Positions 6,201 to 9,668 of a stretch of DNA of 9,668 nt are shown here, piece by piece. The notes beneath the pieces are model-generated. The model was not told where the DNA came from. It searched no databases and worked only from the letters and a program-made list of their open reading frames with translations. The stretch is from an uncultured Porphyromonas sp. GTDB taxonomy: Bacteria > Bacteroidota > Bacteroidia > Bacteroidales > Porphyromonadaceae. The position numbers and the translations under genes were made by a program. The DNA lies in NCBI GenBank assembly GCA_945965245.1, contig CAMFNC010000105.1, positions 1 through 9,668 on the forward strand, written 5' to 3'. The first letter of the stretch is position 1; each line of letters opens with the position of its first letter.

Positions 6201-7133
6201 GGACATTTCTTCGTTGATGATTTTGAAAGCACCGGCAGCAAAGTCGCCGGACTTCTTGGCCTCCTCCTGAATGCGTTTTGCACTCAATCCCAAGTTGTCA
6301 AGGATAAGCGCAGACTTTCTACCCAGTCCCAAGACTATACTATCCACCAGAGATTCAACGCTTTGACCCGTATCTTTGGCTCGCTGCTGAGCAAAGCGGA
6401 GCAAGTCTGCCATGTGCTTGATGGGGATGTCAAAGTTCGTAGCCATCACTGTGGTACGCATTAGCTGATAGTCATCTATCAGGCCCTTGGTCTCTTGGCG
6501 TAAGTTTCGCAAATATTCTTTATCCGCTATTCTGCCGAAAGCAATATCCACTCCCTCAGCCACAGAAGCCATGCGCACGCCCTCTTTTATGAAATCACGC
6601 ACACGCCCGGTAAACGCAACCAACGATACAGCCAGAGCCTGCATGCCGAACTGCATACGCATGGAATCCTTGATGGTAGAGCACAATGACTGCGACAAAC
6701 TCTGACCACCGACAGTAACTTCACGCATTCGAGCACGCACCTTACTCAGTTGTTTATTCAGCCGATCCCACTCTTCCGGGTTTAGAGCCCGACTGGTATT
6801 ATTCAGAGCCTGACGGAGTCTGTTGCTCTCCTTTTGCAGGTCGAAGTAAGACATATTCACATATCCCACACGTTGTCTAAGAAGCATCAGTCGCTCATTA
6901 TGACGCTCTATCTCATTGGCGGTGGCTCTATACTCGCGGCGAAGATTCTTATAGCCGGCACTCTCTTTCTTCCCAAGCTGCTCCATGCGCTGCATCGTCT
7001 TGATGCGCTCGCGGTTCTGCTTGGTCAAGTCGCGGAGTTCTCGCTTTACGTCACCCATCCGCCGCTGTGCCTCTGTGGATTCGACACTTATCAGCATCCT
7101 GATTTCATCCTCTTTAAGCCTTGTATTTCCCAT
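3276..7133 (-). CDS. Phage tail tape measure protein
   Basis: The 1285-aa protein would form the ruler inside a long phage tail and act during DNA ejection. Its layout is typical. Residues 20-145 form a charged coiled coil. Residues 150-350 form a globular region with alternating small hydrophobics (TMATNFDIPIKHMADLLRF is around 228-246). A hydrophobic membrane-active zone lies at about 368-470 (ILLSVTAALSLYAAKL; WGAIISAITGVVTLIVSL). A very long Glu/Lys/Arg/Ala-rich coiled coil covers 480-1050. Residues 1055-1095 are the Gly/Ala-rich segment (ELGPIAGPVAAAVMGVTGAA) found near the C-terminal part of many tape measures. A VIVGEGRHSREWV motif at about 1159-1171 resembles the GExGxEx(V/I) motif of this family. 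It is the largest gene here. A terminator lies just upstream and no strong Shine-Dalgarno sequence precedes its ATG. No frameshift is seen in it. The many opposite-strand ORFs inside it are shadows. Confidence 0.93.
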   Translation of the reverse strand: MGNTRLKEDEIRMLISVESTEAQRRMGDVKRELRDLTKQNRERIKTMQRMEQLGKKESAGYKNLRREYRATANEIERHNERLMLLRQRVGYVNMSYFDLQKESNRLRQALNNTSRALNPEEWDRLNKQLSKVRARMREVTVGGQSLSQSLCSTIKDSMRMQFGMQALAVSLVAFTGRVRDFIKEGVRMASVAEGVDIAFGRIADKEYLRNLRQETKGLIDDYQLMRTTVMATNFDIPIKHMADLLRFAQQRAKDTGQSVESLVDSIVLGLGRKSALILDNLGLSAKRIQEEAKKSGDFAAGAFKIINEEMSKVGQSADTAESIAVRNAVAWKNLQLQVGGYFTSLKSGLDKMLGGVAERLSNVLSRMSRNWNVLRSILLSVTAALSLYAAKLTAVFTLHKLVILWTRLVAKAAALWRMMVLAWVSALNAFYNHATRAAAANKLLRLSFASTPWGAIISAITGVVTLIVSLTRNTMSAAKATRKMSEEIFKEQQEAKRLFAAVGKLNVGSAERARLIRQINEKYGELLGNMLSERSSADEIAEAYKRVSGALREKMAMQVRDNMLLDTGEKYAKKIAAQEADLRRSFKERWGGERAETILARIRLMAEEGKSISDMVQKLREAGLQPTLIVRKNLIELKRAMSGYKEEMAEIEASANHFLKQNTQLSKEQSTETSSLIAEQETLLELAKQMPESTEQEIKAKNKKISAINRELERLRSLGVEHEKMADSSRRAARSDVDVRKQRIQAVEKLYADELSLTEQNDKLLRNNLAERLADGFMNEEEHNSAISALDEKLAEHRLQNAMELTRALYDLQIVEGEERAEALRKANDKIIAADSEMQSIRLKQEEAASKARAEAAKKAEADAEASDPNRMREKFGLDRASEELGLEMRLAALDAYYKTAFEKAHDNHEREAELTRVYEQAKTKIKTDAERDRLQKLSELGAVGQLAIAMRELRILKEQHDAALISEEAFEEGKLNLRLRMSSVVADAITDVMKQASDEMQRGEMDNIDRKYAAELEAAQGNYDAVRRIEDKKEAEKLSFQKKYADVNFAIKAAEIIANTAVSIMKAMAELGPIAGPVAAAVMGVTGAAQLAIANRERKRIHAMRPSNSGYGTEGTLIRVASGRESGGYLDVERAEDGRRFRALFEPRRRGYVDRPTVIVGEGRHSREWVASNDALRNPTIAPLIAELDSIQRAGRIRTVDMTSVIRARMAGLERGGFVSDTGSARTVRMMPAASVPSADHAVMARLLGVLERIDRDGVRADVLLDDFERQQQRKIQSQKLAER

Positions 7134-7167
7134 ATCTTTAATTTATGAAACGAAGCAAAGCAACAAC

Positions 7168-7201
7168 AAAAAAGCCCCGATGCAAAGGACGCACCGGGGC
7201 T
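7168..7201 (-). terminator. Rho-independent terminator between the membrane protein and tape measure genes
   Basis: On the minus strand AGCCCCG-GTGC... folds back on ...GCATCGGGGCT. The outer stem is 7 bp (7173-7179 with 7195-7201), followed inward by one A/C mismatch, 3 more pairs and a 7-nt loop. TTTTTTGTTGTTG follows. It sits inside what otherwise looks like one operon, 35 bp before the tape measure ATG, so it would reduce tape measure expression unless it is read through. Confidence 0.85.
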
Positions 7202-7221
7202 CGGAAAAATAGGATGATTAA

Positions 7222-7650
7222 TCAGTAGAATGAGGGGAAAGCCTTCATCCACAGCAAGCGAAGCAGAACGCCCAATACGGGCGTGAGCACCACCATCAGC
7301 GGAAACCAGAACAGCCAAAGCGTGACACCATGGCAATTCAATGCCCAGCAACTGAATAAACACCCACCCAAATAGGTGATAACGAGCAATGCAACTATGT
7401 TTTCTTCGAAAGCCGGACAAAGCCCCTTGTAATTCAAGTATAAACATATCGGTATGCCGATGGGGATGCCCACAATGACCGCCAATAGGATCAAAATAGA
7501 TACCAACTCGAAAATCCCACCAAGCGTGCAACTCAGAAACATGCCAAAACGCCTCAGAGGGCTGTAATCGGCAAATCGCTTGTTGAATTGGAAGTAAGGA
7601 TTGTATCGGCGATTGAAGTGCCGCTTATAGTTATACCAACGTCTGTTCAT
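7222..7650 (-). CDS. Small three-pass membrane protein of the tail operon
   Basis: The 142-aa protein has a strongly basic, tyrosine-rich N-terminus (MNRRWYNYKRHFNRRYN) of about 35 residues. Three hydrophobic segments follow, at about 46-73 (VSILILLAVIVGIPIGIP), 83-103 (NIVALLVITYLGGCLFSC) and 110-133 (WLFWFPLMVVLTPVLGVLL), and the protein ends soon after. By the positive-inside rule the N-terminus is cytoplasmic. The start at 7650 is fixed by a good Shine-Dalgarno (AAGGAGG, 7658-7664) and a 4-bp ATGA overlap with the upstream stop; the longer frame to 7749 is overlap with that gene. I do not recognise a family. Directly upstream of a tape measure gene one normally expects tail assembly chaperones, so a membrane protein here is unusual. 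Superinfection exclusion or an inner-membrane partner of the tape measure are guesses. Confidence 0.82.
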   Translation of the reverse strand: MNRRWYNYKRHFNRRYNPYFQFNKRFADYSPLRRFGMFLSCTLGGIFELVSILILLAVIVGIPIGIPICLYLNYKGLCPAFEENIVALLVITYLGGCLFSCWALNCHGVTLWLFWFPLMVVLTPVLGVLLRLLWMKAFPSFY

Positions 7651-8042
7651 TGTTTTTCCTCCTTGATTTCTTGGTTTATACTGTTTCTGAATTCCCGGTT
7701 CAAAGCATCCTGAATATCCGGGAGCGTTTCGTTGTAAAACACACCCCATATCACTCGATTATACAAAGCCAGACCGGTAGCTTTACGCAAACCTTGCCCT
7801 TTTTTATATCGGGTGCGGATATCTTGGAAGCGCAGATAAGGCAGGTATCTCATGTGATAAACTTTGCCCAATTCCGGCACATCCACCGGCACCCGTATAA
7901 GGCTCTTTAGCAACTCTCCGCTACGGATGCCCAGGTGCTTCTCCACCGTGCGCCGCTGCACGGTATAGATGCGCCTTATGTCACGCGAGATAATCTCGTG
8001 GAATACATCCGGCTTAATAAAATCATCAGTTACCATAAGCAT
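7647..8042 (-). CDS. Putative phage tail-completion / morphogenesis protein
   Basis: This 131-aa, basic, mostly alpha-helical protein contains RRIYTVQRRTVEKHLGIRSG (about 23-42) followed by ELLKSLIRVPV. The pattern of an N-terminal helical region, then (R)SGxLLxSL, then beta-strand-like repeats recalls HK97 gp10 / Mu gpG-type proteins that finish the neck or tail, but the resemblance is general and no family was verified. The middle part (KVYHMRYLPYLRFQDI) is rich in aromatic and basic residues. It follows the 95-aa gene after 29 bp without a strong Shine-Dalgarno and overlaps the next gene by 4 bp. ATG 8042 and ATG 8036 are both possible starts. The gene call is firm from length, context and coupling; the function is tentative. 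Confidence 0.72.
   Translation of the reverse strand: MLMVTDDFIKPDVFHEIISRDIRRIYTVQRRTVEKHLGIRSGELLKSLIRVPVDVPELGKVYHMRYLPYLRFQDIRTRYKKGQGLRKATGLALYNRVIWGVFYNETLPDIQDALNREFRNSINQEIKEEKQ
7658..7664 (-). promoter_or_regulatory. Shine-Dalgarno AAGGAGG for the membrane protein gene
   Basis: AAGGAGG lies 7 nt before the ATG at 7650 and is inside the end of the preceding gene. It supports the short start over the upstream in-frame ATG at 7749. Confidence 0.75.
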
Positions 8043-8071
8043 AAGATTATAACATAAAGATAGTTATTTTA

Positions 8072-8359
8072 TCACTCGGTGAGCTTGCGCAGCATCCAGC
8101 GCAGCGTGGGGGCAGACGCTCCGGGAGGGATGCCGGTGGTGAAACCCGCGGCACACATGGCACCGAACACATCCGAAGCAGTGGGGCTGAAGCCCGTAAG
8201 CCCCGATACCGATTGGATCACATCCTTGGTGCTCCACCAAACGGTGGCATCTTCGGGGCGCAGTGCCGGTGCAAACTGAGCGCATAGACGTTCCACAAAA
8301 TAGCCCAGAGCCTTGACATTGGCAGCCTCGGTATTTTCCTTTTCTTCCGATTTACTCAT
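8072..8359 (-). CDS. Unrecognised 95-aa protein of the tail operon
   Basis: The product begins with a charged MSKSEEKENTEAANVKAL. It then has a helical segment (YFVERLCAQFAPAL, about 21-34) and a C-terminal half WWSTKDVIQSVSGLTGFSPT (41-60) followed by SDVFGAMCAAGF and LRWMLRKL. The order helix - 'G-F-x-P-T-x-x-D-V' - small-residue turn - 'LRWMLRK' could be a small winged-helix or helical bundle, but I do not recognise a family. Its start is set by the perfect Shine-Dalgarno AAAGGAGGTG at 8367-8376. It overlaps the end of the preceding gene by 8 bp, so it is coupled to it. Confidence 0.72.
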   Translation of the reverse strand: MSKSEEKENTEAANVKALGYFVERLCAQFAPALRPEDATVWWSTKDVIQSVSGLTGFSPTASDVFGAMCAAGFTTGIPPGASAPTLRWMLRKLTE

Positions 8360-8627
8360 GGCAATACACCTCCTTTCCGGTGCTCAAGTCTATGATGGTG
8401 GCACAGTCGCGCAACTCACGCAGCAGCACTGCCACTTCGCCCAGACGGCTGACCGAGAAAAGCTCGTCGCGAGCGGCATCGCTTTCGGGCATGGGGTCGA
8501 TGCCGGAAAGCAACGTGCTGATGGAGTTGTGCAGAGCATCCAGACTGCGCGGTATGCGCGTGATGTCAAAGTCGCTTAGCAACATGGCGTGGCTGTAGCC
8601 ACGTGCCAATTCGTCGTGGATATTCAT
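8352..8627 (-). CDS. Unrecognised 91-aa protein of the tail operon
   Basis: The product starts MNIHDELARGYSHAMLLSDF and looks alpha-helical, acidic and leucine-rich (SLDALHNSISTLLSGI; LGEVAVLLRELRDCATII), ending STGKEVYCHE. I recognise no family, no membrane segment and no catalytic motif. Its ATG overlaps the preceding stop by 4 bp and is preceded by the perfect Shine-Dalgarno AAAGGAGGTG, so the gene and start are well supported. Its place in a tightly coupled block between the 69-aa and 95-aa genes suggests the three act together or are needed in fixed ratio. Confidence 0.72.
   Translation of the reverse strand: MNIHDELARGYSHAMLLSDFDITRIPRSLDALHNSISTLLSGIDPMPESDAARDELFSVSRLGEVAVLLRELRDCATIIDLSTGKEVYCHE
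8367..8376 (-). promoter_or_regulatory. Perfect Shine-Dalgarno AAAGGAGGTG before the 95-aa gene
   Basis: The decamer is fully complementary to the common bacterial 16S rRNA 3' end and lies 7 nt before the ATG. The same decamer precedes the 91-aa gene. Most Bacteroidota genes lack such sites. Confidence 0.8.
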
Positions 8628-8833
8628 CGCGCACCTCCTTTCGGCTGCTCACGACCCACCTGAATGTTCAGGCGCATTTCGCCATCGGTAAACACCTTGA
8701 AGCCCAGAGAGTGTGCCGTGCGGGTCATTTGGCAGTCATAGCTGCCCTGTTCGTTGATGGAGAGGAACTCTCCCACCAAGTTCTGCACCGCGGTCCAAAC
8801 CGTCCGCGTGCACATTTGTTTCGTCTTTTTCAT
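8624..8833 (-). CDS. Unrecognised 69-aa protein, first gene of the tail operon
   Basis: The product begins with a basic MKKTKQMCTRTVWTAVQNLV, continues GEFLSINEQGSYDC, and has a compact C-terminal half with ARTAHSLGF-like content (MTRTAHSLGFKVFTDGEMRL) ending in a basic tail. The pattern suggests a small alpha/beta fold, with no family recognised. It is the first gene after the promoter at 9031-9061 and a structured leader. It has no strong Shine-Dalgarno; GTTCTGAAAG lies directly before CA-ATG and is one partner of the leader's alternative pairings. Expression of this first gene, and through coupling of the next two, may be what the leader controls. Confidence 0.72.
   Translation of the reverse strand: MKKTKQMCTRTVWTAVQNLVGEFLSINEQGSYDCQMTRTAHSLGFKVFTDGEMRLNIQVGREQPKGGAR
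8632..8641 (-). promoter_or_regulatory. Perfect Shine-Dalgarno AAAGGAGGTG before the 91-aa gene
   Basis: The decamer ends 4 nt before the ATG at 8627, giving a normal spacing measured from GGAGG, and lies within the end of the 69-aa gene. Confidence 0.8.
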
Positions 8834-8855
8834 TGCTTTCAGAACTTAAATTACT

Positions 8856-8945
8856 AAAAAAGCGACACCGCCTGTCCCGTTGTTCTGAAAGTCTTTCGGC
8901 TTATTGTCGTGGCATTAACCACGACGACGGGGGTGCGATGTCGCT
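8856..8945 (-). terminator. Terminator-like closing stem of the leader RNA
   Basis: AGCGACA (plus 8939-8945 on the complement) and TGTCGCT (8861-8867) form a 7-bp closing stem, followed immediately by a run of six T on the minus strand. The enclosed ~70 nt fold into further stems. It could end a small RNA or act as an attenuator 22 nt before the first gene. Confidence 0.45.
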
Positions 8946-8948
8946 ATA

Positions 8949-9005
8949 TTAAAGATGCCGTAAGGATATAAAAATACCCGCCAAGGCATCGGGGTGGCAG
9001 GTCAT
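8949..9005 (-). CDS. Possible 18-aa leader peptide
   Basis: An ATG at 9005 opens MTCHPDALAGIFISLRHL and stops at TAA. The ATG lies in the loop of GGCAG-ATGAC-CTGCC and the frame runs through the terminator-like hairpin at 8977-9001, an arrangement seen in attenuators. There is no Shine-Dalgarno and no telling run of one amino acid. It may be chance. Confidence 0.2.
   Translation of the reverse strand: MTCHPDALAGIFISLRHL
8970..9001 (-). terminator. Weak terminator-like hairpin early in the leader
   Basis: CCTGCCA (9001-8995) pairs with TGGCGGG (8983-8977) with one G-U pair and an 11-nt loop, followed by TATTTTTAT. Its 5' arm also belongs to the alternative stem GGCAG/CTGCC (9006-9010 with 8996-9000), so the two exclude each other. 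Confidence 0.4.
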
Positions 9006-9030
9006 CTGCCGAAAATTTTTCAGAACACCT

Positions 9031-9061
9031 CAAAGGTAGCACAATCTTTTGAATGTGCAAG
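9031..9061 (-). promoter_or_regulatory. Promoter of the tail operon
   Basis: On the minus strand TACCTTTG (plus 9031-9038) is an exact -7 element. CTTG (9058-9061) lies 19 bp upstream as the -33 box with one mismatch; a perfect TTTG lies 4 bp further out. Transcription would start near 9026, giving a leader of about 190 nt. The same octamer TACCTTTG precedes the host tRNA-Pro. Confidence 0.7.
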
Positions 9062-9080
9062 CAAATTAATTAGTAAATAA

Positions 9081-9115
9081 ACAAAAGCCCCGACCACACA
9101 ATGGCGGTCGAGGCT
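9081..9115 (-). terminator. Rho-independent terminator of the right DUF5053 cassette
   Basis: On the minus strand AGCCTCGACC pairs with GGTCGGGGCT (9106-9115 with 9086-9095, one mismatch), loop 10 nt, followed by TTTTGTTTATTTAC. It lies 41 bp after the DUF5053 stop and 20 bp before the tail operon's -33 box, so it isolates the two transcription units. Confidence 0.82.
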
Positions 9116-9156
9116 CCGGGCTGTTAAAAGTGAAAATCAAACAAGAGCAGCCCTCT

Positions 9157-9414
9157 CTAATGTATTTCTTGTGCCACGCGGCGGATGCGGTCGGCAAGGT
9201 CGCACAATGCTCCACGAAGTTGCTCCTTTTCTGCCTCGGTGAAGTTTCCCGGCGCATTTCCGTTAAACCCCTTGCCGTTCATTTTTCGGCTCAGCCACGA
9301 GGGGCTTTTTCCGAAATACCTTTCCGACAGTTCGCTCCATGAAATATCCACTATAATATCATCCACTTGCTGTTTGATGGTTTGTGGCGTTGTTTTTTTT
9401 ATTATTGTTTCCAT
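9157..9414 (-). CDS. DUF5053-type small protein, right copy
   Basis: This 85-aa protein has the same blocks as the left copy: VDISWSELSERYFGKSPSWL (22-41), an NG motif near 51, and LRGALCDLADRIRRVA (67-82). It is the second gene of the intact right cassette, 43 bp after the 52-aa gene, with a hairpin between. The start at 9414 gives METIIKKTTP; the longer frame to 9504 runs through the hairpin and the upstream gene in another frame and is rejected. A helix-turn-helix-like segment (SELSERYFGKSPSWLSRKMN) makes a DNA-binding role thinkable, for instance on the palindrome at the cassette promoter, but this is inference. DUF5053 has no known function that I can name. Confidence 0.87.
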   Translation of the reverse strand: METIIKKTTPQTIKQQVDDIIVDISWSELSERYFGKSPSWLSRKMNGKGFNGNAPGNFTEAEKEQLRGALCDLADRIRRVAQEIH

Positions 9415-9430
9415 ATTTTTGAGTGTTAGT

Positions 9431-9450
9431 CCCCCTCCGCAAGGAGGGGG
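9431..9450 (-). promoter_or_regulatory. Intergenic hairpin 16 nt before the right DUF5053 start
   Basis: CCCCCTCC (9431-9438) pairs perfectly with GGAGGGGG (9443-9450), loop GCAA/TTGC. It differs in sequence from the left copy's hairpin but keeps pairing, position and the following TAACAC motif. On the plus strand it is followed by T-rich sequence, so it could also stop transcripts from the left. Confidence 0.8.
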
Positions 9451-9457
9451 ATGTTTT

Positions 9458-9616
9458 TTAATTTTTTTCTTCTTGATAAGCGGGGTCTTTGAGCATTGCC
9501 ACAAGGTCGTCTATCTCAACCTTCATCCACCGTTTTCCGTTCGGGTAGGCTCTTCTGTAGTTTCGGAGCTGGGTTATCAACTCCCACTCTTCATCTGTTA
9601 ATTCTTGTTGTTTCAT
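9458..9616 (-). CDS. Unrecognised 52-aa protein, first gene of the right cassette
   Basis: The product begins MKQQELTDEEWELITQLRNY and continues RRAYPNGKRWMKVEIDDLVA, ending LKDPAYQEEKN. It is helical and charged, with a central YPNG turn, and I recognise no family. Support for a real gene comes from a promoter 26 bp upstream, from the frameshifted relative at the same place in the left cassette (matching LI..xRN....PNG and the following L/L/D pattern), and from the spacing to DUF5053. The pairing of two small genes under an operator-like palindrome recalls toxin-antitoxin or moron-type regulator pairs, but nothing here shows toxicity. Confidence 0.75.
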   Translation of the reverse strand: MKQQELTDEEWELITQLRNYRRAYPNGKRWMKVEIDDLVAMLKDPAYQEEKN

Positions 9617-9642
9617 ATTCTTGCTGTTTGATTTTCACACCA

Positions 9643-9668
9643 CAAATATAATCAAAATATTTTGATTA
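9643..9668 (-). promoter_or_regulatory. Promoter and 20-bp palindromic operator of the right cassette
   Basis: TATATTTG (plus 9643-9650) is an exact -7 element on the minus strand. Overlapping it and filling the spacer is the perfect palindrome TAATCAAAATATTTTGATTA (9649-9668). The -33 box would lie just past the window edge. A dimeric repressor bound here would block RNA polymerase. Confidence 0.7.

Larger units (their letters stand above)
8846..9027 (-). ncRNA. Structured leader / candidate regulatory RNA of the tail operon
   Basis: No long ORF covers this stretch, but it is dense in complementary segments. On the minus strand, in order: GTTCTGAAA at the 5' end (9019-9027); GGCAG-ATGAC-CTGCC; CCTGCCA pairing with TGGCGGG, followed by TATTTTTAT; then AGCGACA (8939-8945) closing on TGTCGCT (8861-8867), followed by TTTTTT. 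Inside that closing stem are CCCGT/ACGGG and the hairpin GTCGTGG-TTAATG-CCACGAC (8906-8925). CTTTCAGAAC (8882-8891) can pair with either GTTCTGAAA copy. The promoter lies directly upstream and the first start codon directly downstream. From memory, similar sequences are common before small genes in Bacteroidales; this is unverified. Confidence 0.55.

Noticed and set aside
8846..9027. Direct repeats GTTCTGAAA as target-site duplication of a 170-bp insertion
   Set aside because: The complementary middle copy and the promoter and start-codon placement fit an RNA switch better; no transposon ends are present.
1..9668. CRISPR array, insertion sequence or rRNA
   Set aside because: No regularly spaced repeats, no transposase and no terminal inverted repeats of IS type were seen.

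Overview
The window looks like a Bacteroidota chromosome, probably a Porphyromonas-like member of Bacteroidales. Three things suggest this: promoter elements of the Bacteroidota type (TAnnTTTG with an upstream TTTG-like box), a base composition near balance, and two copies of a small DUF5053-type gene. The genus is an inference and was not verified.

Left edge (1-583): the host backbone. It holds the C-terminal third of a TrkH-type potassium transporter and a complete tRNA-Pro(CGG). The tRNA is the likely attachment site of an integrated element.

Integrase region (584-2250): a short structured leader (perfect 12-bp hairpin, G8 run, second hairpin), then a 389-residue tyrosine recombinase pointing away from the tRNA. 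About 300 bp follow with no convincing gene, only one weak minus-strand ORF and small inverted repeats.

Tail module (2755-9061, all minus strand): a promoter at 9031-9061 drives a structured leader of about 190 nt. It is followed by a tightly coupled operon: three small unrecognised proteins (69, 91 and 95 aa), a 131-aa protein resembling tail-completion proteins, a 142-aa three-pass membrane protein, a terminator, a 1285-aa tape measure protein, and a 174-aa tail/baseplate-like protein that appears truncated. No capsid, portal, terminase, sheath or lysis gene is visible. Either those genes lie to the right of the window or this is a reduced, tail-only island.

Flanking cassettes: the tail module lies between two related minus-strand cassettes (2205-2743 and 9081-9668). 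Each is built as promoter with inverted repeat in its spacer, then a ~50-aa protein, an intergenic hairpin exactly 16 nt before the next ATG, a DUF5053 protein and a rho-independent terminator. This is the layout of a phage moron. The right copy is intact. In the left copy the first gene has lost its start codon and is frameshifted.

Most interesting signals: (1) the leader at 8846-9027 contains a segment that can pair with either of two identical sequences, one at the RNA 5' end and one just before the first start codon, so it looks like a switch or attenuator; (2) the duplicated two-gene cassette, with its compensating hairpin and its 20-bp perfect palindrome at the promoter.
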